Shown: one piece after another, positions 35,850-45,217 of the stretch | Position numbering within the stretch: position 1 is the stretch's first letter | Layout: every line of letters starts with the position of its first letter | Origin: an uncultured Acidimicrobiales bacterium | Lineage (GTDB): Bacteria > Actinomycetota > Acidimicrobiia > Acidimicrobiales > SZUA-35 | DNA length: 64,000 nucleotides | Direction: 5' to 3' | Assembly (NCBI GenBank): GCA_937922045.1 | Contig: CAKZXA010000004.1 | Coordinates: 106,878 to 170,877, forward strand | Translations under genes and position numbers: made by a program | Notes under the pieces: generated by a model | Databases searched by the model: none | What the model saw: the letters and a program-made list of their open reading frames with translations, nothing else | What the model was told of the DNA's origin: nothing

Positions 35850-36650
35850 TTACGCGTCGACCGTGATGCCCTGTGAACGACGGATCATGCCAGCGCCGAT
35901 GAGGGCGGTAGCGACCAGAGCGAGGCCGGCACCAACAGGTACGCCGGCGTCGATGGGCGAGTCGCCGGTGTTAACGACCGTGGGGTTCGGGCCAAGATCG
36001 GCGATCGACTCGGTGATGACCTCAAGGCCATCGTCAAGTGAGCCAGTGGCGTACACGATGAGCGAGTTGCCCTCGGTGATCGGAAGATCGGCCGGGCCGA
36101 TTACGACGGGATCGTCGGCACCGGTGGGAACGACCTCAGCGCTGATGGTCCCAACCGCGAGATCAGCAGCAGCTTCTTGGCCGTTGGCCAAGTTGGTAAA
36201 TGCAACGGCGCCGTTAGCTTTCACGTCTACTGCTGGGGCAGCGGCAGCGTGGCGAACGACCAGACGACCATTGCCAGCAGCAACGGTTGAGGTGTCGTTC
36301 TCGAAGACGGCCAGAGCTGGCGCACCGTCAGCGTCGAGATGAGCGAAGACGGTGTAGTTACCCGAAGCCGGAAGTGCGACGTCACCAGCGTCGATCGCCG
36401 TGGTGTCTGTGCCAGCAGCGTTTACTTTCAGACCAGCCAAAGTCTGGCCAGCGAAGCTGGAAAGATCCTGCGTGTCCTTGAAAGCAAAGTTCTCAAAGAC
36501 TACGTTGCCATCGACGATGACATCGACGTTGACACCGGGGATGCCGTGTATAAGGTGAATGCGTGCATCATCGGATTGGGCCGACGATGGAACGACGAAG
36601 AAGGCGACGCTGAGAAGCGCTCCTAGGAAGACGGACACAAATTTCTTCAT
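35850..36650 (-). CDS. DUF4397 domain-containing secreted protein with C-terminal TM/positive tail
   Basis: Signal peptide MKKFVSVFLGALLSVAFFVVPSSAQ; ARIHLIHGIPGVNVDVIVDGNVVFENFAF; C-terminal VVNTGDSPIDAGVPVGAGLALVATALIGAGMIRRSQG. Confidence 0.87.
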   Translation of the reverse strand: MKKFVSVFLGALLSVAFFVVPSSAQSDDARIHLIHGIPGVNVDVIVDGNVVFENFAFKDTQDLSSFAGQTLAGLKVNAAGTDTTAIDAGDVALPASGNYTVFAHLDADGAPALAVFENDTSTVAAGNGRLVVRHAAAAPAVDVKANGAVAFTNLANGQEAAADLAVGTISAEVVPTGADDPVVIGPADLPITEGNSLIVYATGSLDDGLEVITESIADLGPNPTVVNTGDSPIDAGVPVGAGLALVATALIGAGMIRRSQGITVDA

Positions 36651-36916
36651 GATCAATTTCTCCAGGGTTGTAGGGGGCAGGCACGTGGAACATGCTTTCT
36701 GTCCGGCTCTTACGCCTCTGGTCGCTCCCTGGATGCAAGGCGATCGGCCTTTTTCTGTTTCTTCCGAATTTGGACCGACCCTGCATCCAGGTGGGCGCTT
36801 CCTTCGTAGACATAAGCGTGACCGCATCGCTCACCATGCCCCGGCTGGCTCCGGCGCCTCGCACTCTCGGCCGTTCTCTCGACCGTTCTTTGTGCCGCCG
36901 ACGAAGGGTTGCGTGG

Positions 36917-37456
36917 ATGACTAGTTTGGAGCAGCGGTTTGTGGCTGGCTCGGAGGATGCGCTCGCCGACGCCTACGCCGAGCACGGTTCATTGGTCTTC
37001 AGCTTCTGTCGCCGACAGCTCGGAACCGAAGAGGCGCGCGACGTAACCCAAGAGGTGTTCGTAGCGGCATGGAAAGCTCGCCAGCGATTCGATGAGAGCC
37101 GCGGTTCCCTACGCGGTTGGCTGATGTCCATTGCCAAGAACAAGGTGATCGACGTTTTCCGGCGCCAGGCTCGACGTCCCCAGACCGTCGGGGGTATCGA
37201 ATTCGACCAGCTTGGGGCCGGGCAGCCTTCAACCGTAGAGCCCGGTATAGGTCGTACCGCCGATCGCATGGTTCTGGTGCAGGCCCTACAGCAGCTACCG
37301 GAGCGAGCTCGTGCGGTCGTCGAACTCTCATTCTTTCAACAGCTCACGCACGTCGAAATTGCCGAGCAAACGGGTCTTCCACTCGGAACGGTAAAGAGCG
37401 ATCTGCGGCGAAGCTTGATTCGGCTTCGACACGAACTGGAGGATGCTGATGTCTGA
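36917..37456 (+). CDS. RNA polymerase sigma factor, ECF/sigma-70 family
   Basis: VTQEVFVAAWKARQRFDESRGSLRGWLMSIAKNKVIDVFRR, region 4 LTHVEIAEQTGLPLGTVKSDLRRSLIRLR. Start ATG 36917. Confidence 0.92.
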   Translation: MTSLEQRFVAGSEDALADAYAEHGSLVFSFCRRQLGTEEARDVTQEVFVAAWKARQRFDESRGSLRGWLMSIAKNKVIDVFRRQARRPQTVGGIEFDQLGAGQPSTVEPGIGRTADRMVLVQALQQLPERARAVVELSFFQQLTHVEIAEQTGLPLGTVKSDLRRSLIRLRHELEDADV

Positions 37457-38225
37457 TGACCAGTCGATGACACCTTCCTTCGGTGACGATTTCGACGTGC
37501 TCGAGGCAGAACTGGGGCGGCTCGCCCGTGAGGCGACTGCAGCCGACGCTGTGCTCGAAGCCCCGCCGGCCGATCTTTGGTCTGCCATCGAAGCCGAAGC
37601 GTTCGGCGAGGCGGCGCCAGCCAGATCAAACCAGGCCCCACTCGAAACGTCGGCAAGGCGGGACTCTCCGTTTGGCGGGCCTGAAGCCCCGTTCGACGTT
37701 CCGATCATGGCTGAGGCTTCTCGCCCTTCAGCCCCCGTGACCGATCTTTCCGAACGGCGAAATCGTCGATCGCTAAGCCCCGGGCTTCTCGCCGCTGCGG
37801 CCGCCCTCGCCGTGCTCATGGCGGTCGGAGGCTACCTGGTAGCTCAGGTGCAGTCTGGTGCGGGCACCGGTGAACTCTTGGCCACCGCCAAGATCTCGAA
37901 CGATGAACTTCCGGTGGAATTCGCCGAGTCCGGCAGTGCCTCGGTTCGACGCACCGGTTCAGATCTCTATCTCGAACTCGAATTGCCAGCGTTACCCCCC
38001 ACGGGAGACGAAGCCGCATACTACGAGGTGTGGATGATCGACACCGATGTCGACCGCATGATTTCGTTAGGCGTTGCCGACTCAAACGGGCGGATCGACA
38101 TACCTGATGGGGTCGACCACACGAAGTTCCCCGTGGTCGATATCTCCGTTGAGCCACTCGATGGAGATCCAACGCATTCGGGTCAATCGATACTTCGAGG
38201 CGTGCTCGAAAACAGCGGCACCTAG
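37443..38225 (+). CDS. RskA-like anti-sigma factor
   Basis: Overlaps the sigma gene; one central TM; C-terminal YYEVWMIDTDVDRMISLGVADSNGRIDIPDGVD, typical of RskA domains. Confidence 0.82.
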   Translation: MLMSDDQSMTPSFGDDFDVLEAELGRLAREATAADAVLEAPPADLWSAIEAEAFGEAAPARSNQAPLETSARRDSPFGGPEAPFDVPIMAEASRPSAPVTDLSERRNRRSLSPGLLAAAAALAVLMAVGGYLVAQVQSGAGTGELLATAKISNDELPVEFAESGSASVRRTGSDLYLELELPALPPTGDEAAYYEVWMIDTDVDRMISLGVADSNGRIDIPDGVDHTKFPVVDISVEPLDGDPTHSGQSILRGVLENSGT

Positions 38226-38320
38226 ACCATCAGGCGCCGACACAACGATCCTACGCCTCGTTCGCCTCCCAGGCATCGGACCGATTTCCTCTGCCTGGTC
38301 GACGGGACAATACTGGTCCG

Positions 38321-39580
38321 GTGCTGAGAACAACAGATGCGGCCTATGGTCGGCTTGCAGCGATCTGTGTCTCAACCGCATTGGTAATGGCAGGTCAGGG
38401 GGTCATCAGCCCCGTCCTGCCTCTTTTTGCCGACGCGTTCGGTGTCTCGACCACCATGATCGGCGCGACCATTACCGCCTTTGGTTTGGCTCGGCTCTTT
38501 ACCAACATTCCGGCTGGAGCGCTCGCCGACCGCAACGGGCGGCGTCAGCTGCTTATCGGCGGCCCCTTGATCACCGCCGTCGGTATGTTTGCGTCGGGCC
38601 TCGCTCCATCGATCTGGCCTCTCCTCGGAGCCCGGTTTATCGCTGGGTTCGGTTCAGCCCTCTACATGACCGGCGCCCAGATCTACCTGCTCGACATTGC
38701 CGGTCCGGCCCAACGAGGCCGCTTTATCGCCACCAACCAGGCCGCTCTGCTGGTCGGGCTTGGTTTCGGGCCAGCGCTAGGCGGACTGCTCGCCGGGCGT
38801 TTTGGGCTTGAAGCGCCCTTCTTCGCGGTCGCTACGTCTGCGGTCGTCACCGCGATCTACGGCTACCTCCGCTTGCCGGAGACGCTCCCCCGGCGACGAG
38901 ACCCGAAGGTTGTGACCGATACTGACCAAGCCTCGTCACCGGCTACAACCTGTTCGCAGGCGCCAAGCTTCAATCGCTGGTCGGCCCTCGCCTCGCGGGA
39001 GTTTCTGGCCATCGGATTCGTCACGGTGGGAGTCTTTTCCATACGGGCCGGGGTGCGGCAAACCCTCGTGCCTCTCAAGCTGAACCAAACCTTCGGTCTC
39101 GAAGTGGATGAACTCGGCATACTCTTCACCGCCCTGGGTGTCCTCGGCCTCGTTCTGATCTGGCCAGCTGGGTGGGCAGCCGACCGATTCAGCCGACGGC
39201 TGGTCATCGTCCCGACCGCACTGGCGATCGCCGCTGGCATGGCGCTCGTGTCGGTGGCTACAACGCTAACCATCTTCATCGTCGGTCTCGCCATTTCCGC
39301 CGTGGGCTCGAGTATCACCGGGCCAGCACCAGCCGCCTTCGTTGCCGATCTCGTCGAGCCCGAACAACGAGGAGCGGCCATGGGCCTCTACCGAACCTTT
39401 GGCGACCTCGGCGTCGTTCTCTCCCCCATCGTCAGCGGCTGGTTGGCCGACGCCACCTCGCTGTCGGTCGCGATCGGCGCCAACGCAGCATTTATGGGCG
39501 TTGCCGCCTTCGTCTTTTGGGGTGTTTCGTCGGGATCTTCAACACCGCCTGTATCAACCACGGTTCGCTTCAACTCATAG
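38321..39580 (+). CDS. MFS transporter
   Basis: About 12 TM segments; ARLFTNIPAGALADRNGRRQLLIGG (loop 2-3 motif). Confidence 0.9.
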   Translation: MLRTTDAAYGRLAAICVSTALVMAGQGVISPVLPLFADAFGVSTTMIGATITAFGLARLFTNIPAGALADRNGRRQLLIGGPLITAVGMFASGLAPSIWPLLGARFIAGFGSALYMTGAQIYLLDIAGPAQRGRFIATNQAALLVGLGFGPALGGLLAGRFGLEAPFFAVATSAVVTAIYGYLRLPETLPRRRDPKVVTDTDQASSPATTCSQAPSFNRWSALASREFLAIGFVTVGVFSIRAGVRQTLVPLKLNQTFGLEVDELGILFTALGVLGLVLIWPAGWAADRFSRRLVIVPTALAIAAGMALVSVATTLTIFIVGLAISAVGSSITGPAPAAFVADLVEPEQRGAAMGLYRTFGDLGVVLSPIVSGWLADATSLSVAIGANAAFMGVAAFVFWGVSSGSSTPPVSTTVRFNS

Positions 39581-39644
39581 CTTCCCAAGAAGCCATGAGA
39601 TTCGTGCGGCCGCGGGGCCGCCGCCGACCACGAAGGGCGAGCCC

Positions 39645-39779
39645 ATGGGTAAGAAGGCAGAGACTACGGCCGAAATTCGCAAACTTGAGGCCGAGATCCG
39701 CGTCCACAAGGCACAGATTGATCAACTCAAGCTGGAAATTCGCAAGCTGAAGGTCGAGGCCGGCACCCACCACTTCTAG
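39645..39779 (+). CDS. 44-aa coiled-coil microprotein (hypothetical)
   Basis: MGKKAETTAEIRKLEAEIRVHKAQIDQLKLEIRKLKVEAGTHHF; heptad-like pattern; weak RBS. Confidence 0.5.
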   Translation: MGKKAETTAEIRKLEAEIRVHKAQIDQLKLEIRKLKVEAGTHHF

Positions 39780-39840
39780 CCGCCACTCGGCCTGGTCCCT
39801 GTACCTGGATTCGCCTCACCCAACCAACTACCGTGGCCGG

Positions 39841-41733
39841 GTGAGCGATCTCTTCGCGTCTAAGGACGCCTCAATCCACACGGCCAAACGAAATCAGGCC
39901 GAGGCAGCCAAACTGTCGTTTCGGACCGACGACTACGAGCTGGCACGGCGGGGTTTCATCGCTGCCCATCCAACGGGCATCATCGACGGCCCGTTCGGTA
40001 TACCGGCGTGGGACGTGACCCAGTACGACTTCCTGAACGCCTCCGAGGAGGCCCCTGCAACCGTCGACCCAAGTCTGTGGCGACAGGCTCGGCTCAACAA
40101 CATCCACGGCCTGTTCAAGGTCGACGATGGCCTGTGGCAGGTTCGGGGCTACGACATCTCCGTTATCAGCTTCATCGAGGGCGAAACCGGCTGGATCATC
40201 ATCGATCCGCTGACCTCCGAGCAAACCGCCCGGGTTGCGCTCGACCTGGCCAACGAGCATCTCGGCGAACGGCCGGTGAAGGCGGTGATCTACACCCACA
40301 GCCACACCGATCACTATGGCGGCGTGCGGGGCGTCACCTCGCAGGCCGCCGTAGACGCTGGCGAGGTAGAGATTATTGCCCCCGAGGGCTTCCTCCACGA
40401 GGTGGTGTCGGAGAACCTGATCGCTGGCAACGCCATGTTTCGCAGGGCCTTGTATCAGTTCGGCGTTTTCGTGCCCCCAGGGCCTCAGGGACATGTCGAC
40501 GCTGGCCTCGGCAAGGCTGTGGTCAAGGCGGCCGCCGGCCTGCTGGCCCCTACTCGCGAGATCACCCACACCGGCGAGGAACTGACGGTCGATGGGATTC
40601 GGATCGTCTTTCAGAACACGCCCGACGCCGAAGCTCCAGCGGAGATGAACTTCTTCTTCCCCGACAAGGGGTGGCTTTGCACTGCGGAGAACTGCACCCA
40701 CACGATGCACAACCTGATCCCGTTCCGCGGTGCCAAAGCGCGCGACACGCTGGCCTGGTCGAAGTACATCGACGAAGCGATGCACCTGTTCGCGGCGGAA
40801 GCCAAGCTCGTGTTTGCGTCCCACCATTGGCCTCGTTGGGGCAATGATGAGGTGCTCGAGTTTCTCGCCCGGCAACGGGACATGTATCGGTGGATCCATG
40901 ACCAAACCATGCGCTACGCGGCCCAAGGTCTCGTGGCTAACGAGATCGCCGAGCAGCTCGAACTACCCAGTGACTTCTTGGATGAGTCGCACACGAGGGG
41001 CTACTACGGGTCACTCGTTCACAACGTCAAGGCCGTCTACCAGCTGTACCTCAGCTGGTACGACGGCAACCCGGCCCATCTCTGGCAACATCCGCCGGTC
41101 GAGGCCGCAACGAGGTACGTGGCCTTCATGGGCGGTGCCGATTCGGTTCTGATGCAGGCTCGCCAATCGTTCGAACAAGGCGATTACCGCTGGGTGGTCG
41201 AAGTGGTAAACCATCTCGTGTTCGCCGAGCCCCACAACGAAGCAGCCCGCGCCCTTCAAGCCGACGCTCTGGAACAGTTGGGGTATCAGAGCGAGTCGGC
41301 CACCTGGCGCAACGCCTACCTAACCGGCGCAATGGAGCTTCGTGGCGGCACTCCCCCGATTCGCGAGGTTCATCGCAAGGAAGTGGTCGAGGTGATAACG
41401 CTTGAGCAGCTCGTCGACACGATGGCGATTCGGCTCCAATCCGAAAATGTGGGTGGTATCGATCTCACGGTCGCGGTCGAGCTGACCGATACCGGAGAAC
41501 GAGGCGTGATTGGCCTTCAACGACGCACCCTTCACTTTGTGGACGGATCTAGCGATGCCCAAACGATCCTTCGCTCCACCAGGAACACCCTGGTCGACCT
41601 CGCCATCGTGGCTCGTACCTTCGACGACGCTCTGGCCGCCGGCGATATTGAGGTGGATGATGCCGACGCGGTTCGCCATCTCTTCAACAATCTCGACGTC
41701 CACTCGACAGGGTTCAACGTCGTCACCCCATGA
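39841..41733 (+). CDS. Alkyl sulfatase (SdsA1-type metallo-beta-lactamase fold)
   Basis: YTHSHTDHYGGVRG, LCTAENCTHTMHNLIPFRGAKARD, SHHWPRWGN, C-terminal SCP2-like domain. Confidence 0.92.
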   Translation: MSDLFASKDASIHTAKRNQAEAAKLSFRTDDYELARRGFIAAHPTGIIDGPFGIPAWDVTQYDFLNASEEAPATVDPSLWRQARLNNIHGLFKVDDGLWQVRGYDISVISFIEGETGWIIIDPLTSEQTARVALDLANEHLGERPVKAVIYTHSHTDHYGGVRGVTSQAAVDAGEVEIIAPEGFLHEVVSENLIAGNAMFRRALYQFGVFVPPGPQGHVDAGLGKAVVKAAAGLLAPTREITHTGEELTVDGIRIVFQNTPDAEAPAEMNFFFPDKGWLCTAENCTHTMHNLIPFRGAKARDTLAWSKYIDEAMHLFAAEAKLVFASHHWPRWGNDEVLEFLARQRDMYRWIHDQTMRYAAQGLVANEIAEQLELPSDFLDESHTRGYYGSLVHNVKAVYQLYLSWYDGNPAHLWQHPPVEAATRYVAFMGGADSVLMQARQSFEQGDYRWVVEVVNHLVFAEPHNEAARALQADALEQLGYQSESATWRNAYLTGAMELRGGTPPIREVHRKEVVEVITLEQLVDTMAIRLQSENVGGIDLTVAVELTDTGERGVIGLQRRTLHFVDGSSDAQTILRSTRNTLVDLAIVARTFDDALAAGDIEVDDADAVRHLFNNLDVHSTGFNVVTP

Positions 41734-41879
41734 TTCTCATACCCGGTCGGTATCGACCAGGGCCAAAGACGTCTTGACACAACCCTTGACATCGTCCATC
41801 GCAGCGCTCCACACTTGGCCCGGATGACATCAGGTCGCCTCTCCAAGGCGCGGTCTGCAGCCAAACGAGAGGTACTGAT

Positions 41880-43097
41880 ATGACGAGTGGTGACATGGCC
41901 CGGTTGGTCGAGTGGCACAACGGGGAGAAGGTCTCCGGACCCTTCTCGAACGCCGAGATGGACCGGCGTCAGAGCACGCTTCGCCAGCACATGGCTGCAA
42001 ACGATATCGACGCCTGCCTGTTCACCTCAATCCACAACATCGGCTACTTCTCCGGCTTTATCTACTGCTCCTTCGGGCGGCGCTACGGCTTTGTCGTCGA
42101 CCAGGCGAAGGCAACCTCGATCAGTGCTGGTATCGACGGCGGTCAGCCTCACCGGATGACGCACGGCACAAATATCACCTACACCGATTGGCGCAAGGAC
42201 AACTTCTGGCATGCCGTCGACAGCCTGACCAAGGGGGCCAAACGGCTCGGCGTCGAGTTCGACCACCTCAGCGTCGACAACAAAACCCAACTTGAGGCAG
42301 CCCTGCCCGGCGTTGAGCTGGTCGACGTGAGTACCGACACCATGTGGATGCGTACGATCAAGTCGGCCGAGGAAATCGACCACATCCGCATCGGGGCCAA
42401 CGTGGCCGACATCGGCGGCGCCGCAGTGGTGGAAGCCATCGCGGCCGGTGTTCCTGAGCACGAGGTCGCGCTCGCCTCAACCCAAGCCATGGTGCGCGAG
42501 ATTGCCGACCGGTTCGAGTTCGCCGAGCTCATGGACACATGGACGTGGTTTCAGTCGGGTATCAACACCGACGGAGCCCACAACCCGGTCACCACTAAGA
42601 AGATCGAGGCCGGCGATATTCTCAGCCTGAACTGCTTCCCCATGATCTTCGGCTACTACACCGCCCTGGAACGAACCCTGTTCTGCCAATCGGCGTCTGA
42701 TGAACATCTACGCCTGTGGAACGTCAACTGCGATGTTCACCGACGCGGCTTGGAGCTGATCAAGCCCGGGGCTCGCTGTATGGACATCGCCACCGAACTC
42801 AACGAGATGTACCGCCAGGCCGATCTGTTGCAGTACCGAAGCTTCGGCTATGGACACAGCTTCGGCGTGCTGAGCCACTACTACGGACGGGAAGCGGGGG
42901 TAGAGCTGCGCGAAGACATCGACACCGTGCTCCAGCCCGGCATGGTGGTCTCGATGGAGCCCATGATCATGGTTCCTGAGGGCCAGCCTGGTGCAGGTGG
43001 CTACCGCGAACACGACATCCTCGTCATCCACGAAGACAACTCGGTCGAGAACATCACCGGCTTTCCCTTCGGCCCTGAGCACCTGATCGTCGAGTAG
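41880..43097 (+). CDS. Creatinase (creatine amidinohydrolase, M24-fold family)
   Basis: Extensive resemblance to creatinases: MARLVEWHNGEKV, DIDACLFTSIHNIGYFSGFIYCSFGRRYGFVV, ELMDTWTWFQSGINTDGAHNPVT, FGYGHSFGVLSHYYGREAGVELREDIDTVLQPGMVVSMEPM. Confidence 0.87.
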   Translation: MTSGDMARLVEWHNGEKVSGPFSNAEMDRRQSTLRQHMAANDIDACLFTSIHNIGYFSGFIYCSFGRRYGFVVDQAKATSISAGIDGGQPHRMTHGTNITYTDWRKDNFWHAVDSLTKGAKRLGVEFDHLSVDNKTQLEAALPGVELVDVSTDTMWMRTIKSAEEIDHIRIGANVADIGGAAVVEAIAAGVPEHEVALASTQAMVREIADRFEFAELMDTWTWFQSGINTDGAHNPVTTKKIEAGDILSLNCFPMIFGYYTALERTLFCQSASDEHLRLWNVNCDVHRRGLELIKPGARCMDIATELNEMYRQADLLQYRSFGYGHSFGVLSHYYGREAGVELREDIDTVLQPGMVVSMEPMIMVPEGQPGAGGYREHDILVIHEDNSVENITGFPFGPEHLIVE

Positions 43098-43156
43098 CGA
43101 CCCGCCCCGATACAGGCCCGGTTTCACGCCAGCTACACCAGGCGTTACCGTTGAGC

Positions 43157-45217
43157 ATGGCCGTTACCTTTGGGGGCTGCCCCCTCGATTGTCCTGATGC
43201 CTGCTCGTGGCTCGTCACCGTCAACGATGGCAAGGCCGAGAAGATCAGAGGCAACCCTGACCACCCGTTCACCCAGGGGGAACTGTGCAAGAAGGTGAAC
43301 CCTTGGCTCACCTACGCGGCCGACGAGTCTCGCTTGCTTCAACCCCAGCGTCGGGTTGGCGCAAAAGGCGCCGGACGCTTCGAAACGATCTCGTGGGACG
43401 AGGCCATCGGCGAGATGGCCGACCGCCTCAGTTCTATCGTCGATCGTTCGGGCGGTGGCGCCGTGTGGCCGTTCGTCGGCACCGGCCACCAGGGCTGGAT
43501 CCAGGGCAGCAGGGCTCCTTCGCGGATTTGGACTCGAATGGGGGCAGCCAACAACCACGGCAGCATCTGCGCCATCGGTGGGGCAATCGGTATGGGCTAC
43601 ACCACGGGCTCAGGCGGATGGATGGAACCCGAAGAGTTCGCCGACGCTGGACTCGTGCTCATCTGGGGCTCGAATACAAAGATCACCAACCGCCACCTGT
43701 GGCCGTTTATCGAACAAGCCAGGTCCAACGGTGCGCCGGTGGTGGTCGTGGATCCGCTTCGCACCCGCACCGCTGAGGCCGCCGATCACTACTTCTCTCT
43801 GCGGCCTGGCACCGATGGTGCGCTCATTCTCGGTCTGTGCCGCGAGATCGTCAGAAACGGGGGTGCCGACGAGCGCTTCTTGGCCGAACGCTGCTTCGGT
43901 TGGGATGAATTCAGCGAAGCGCTCGACGAATGGACGCTCGGTCGCACCGCTGAGGTCACCGGACTATCGGCCCGCGATATTGGTTCGCTGGCTCAGATGA
44001 TCACCGACGCCCCTCCCCTGGCGGTCCGGGCCGGTCAGGGTATTCAGCGACATGCCAACGGCGGCCAGGCGATGCGAACCGTCTCATGCCTGCCGGCAAT
44101 AACGGGGGCCTACGATCACCTCGGCGGCGGCATGCTCTACAGCCTGGGTGGCGAACGCAGCGGCTTCAACCTGGAGCGCGGCCAGCGGCCCGAGCTCGGT
44201 CAACGAGCGCGAACTCTGGCCACCACCAACCTGGGTGAGAACCTGCTTTCTCTTACGCCACCGGTAGAGGCCTTGGTGCTCTGGGGCGCCAATCCGATGG
44301 TCTCGAACCCCGAAACTCAGAAGGTCCGAGCCGGCCTAAGCCGAGAGGATCTCTTTACCGTTGTCATCGAGATCTTCCCGACCGAAACGACGCTCTACGC
44401 CGACCTTGTTCTACCCTCCACGATGCAGCACGAGCACCTCGACATGGTCGGTTCCTACCATCACGGCTACATCCAGTGGAATGAGCCCGCCGTGGCACCG
44501 GCAGGCGAGAGCCTTGCCCATACGGAGATCTTTCGGCGACTGGCAGCGGCCATGGGCTACACCGAACCCGAGCTTTTCGCCTCGGACGAGGAGCTGGCCG
44601 CCGATCTACTCGACAGTGCCGAACTCCGAGCAGACGGATTCACCCTGGAACATCTGCGAGACAAGGGCTACCTTGCGGTACGAGCCCAGGAACCACCGGC
44701 GCGACGTCGATTCGCCACCGGTTCGGGCCGGTTCGAGTTTGTGTCGGCGGCGGCGGAGTCACAGGGCCAGGGGCGACTGCCCCTGTACCGGCCACCGACC
44801 GAGGCGGCCGCACTTGCGCCCGGTTCCCTGGCCCTCATCGCGGCCGCAGGCGATCATCACATCAACTCAACTTTTGCTGGTACCGACAAGACACGGGCTG
44901 GTCGATCCGAGCCGCCTATCCAGCTCCACCCCGACGACGCCGAGGCGAGAGGCATCGCCGATGGCGACATGGTTTCGGTGGCGAATGAACGGGGCTCATT
45001 CACCGCGAGAGCTCTGATCTCTGCCCACACAAGACCTGGTGTGGCCGCCACAACCAAGGGCTGGTGGGGCCACCCCATCAACAACACCGTCGTCGAACGC
45101 GACGCCGACATGGGTTCCGGCGCCCGCTTTCACGACAACGCCGTTCACATCACCCTTCACCCAACTGCCGGCAACCCACAAGGTTCACCGCTCGAGGAGA
45201 CAGGACCACCCGCATGA
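43157..45217 (+). CDS. Molybdopterin-dependent oxidoreductase with N-terminal Fe-S motif
   Basis: GGCPLDCPDACSW...GELCKKV, NHGSICAIGGAIG, LVLIWGSNTKITNRH, NPMVSNPETQKV, C-terminal molydop-binding domain. Confidence 0.88.
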   Translation: MAVTFGGCPLDCPDACSWLVTVNDGKAEKIRGNPDHPFTQGELCKKVNPWLTYAADESRLLQPQRRVGAKGAGRFETISWDEAIGEMADRLSSIVDRSGGGAVWPFVGTGHQGWIQGSRAPSRIWTRMGAANNHGSICAIGGAIGMGYTTGSGGWMEPEEFADAGLVLIWGSNTKITNRHLWPFIEQARSNGAPVVVVDPLRTRTAEAADHYFSLRPGTDGALILGLCREIVRNGGADERFLAERCFGWDEFSEALDEWTLGRTAEVTGLSARDIGSLAQMITDAPPLAVRAGQGIQRHANGGQAMRTVSCLPAITGAYDHLGGGMLYSLGGERSGFNLERGQRPELGQRARTLATTNLGENLLSLTPPVEALVLWGANPMVSNPETQKVRAGLSREDLFTVVIEIFPTETTLYADLVLPSTMQHEHLDMVGSYHHGYIQWNEPAVAPAGESLAHTEIFRRLAAAMGYTEPELFASDEELAADLLDSAELRADGFTLEHLRDKGYLAVRAQEPPARRRFATGSGRFEFVSAAAESQGQGRLPLYRPPTEAAALAPGSLALIAAAGDHHINSTFAGTDKTRAGRSEPPIQLHPDDAEARGIADGDMVSVANERGSFTARALISAHTRPGVAATTKGWWGHPINNTVVERDADMGSGARFHDNAVHITLHPTAGNPQGSPLEETGPPA

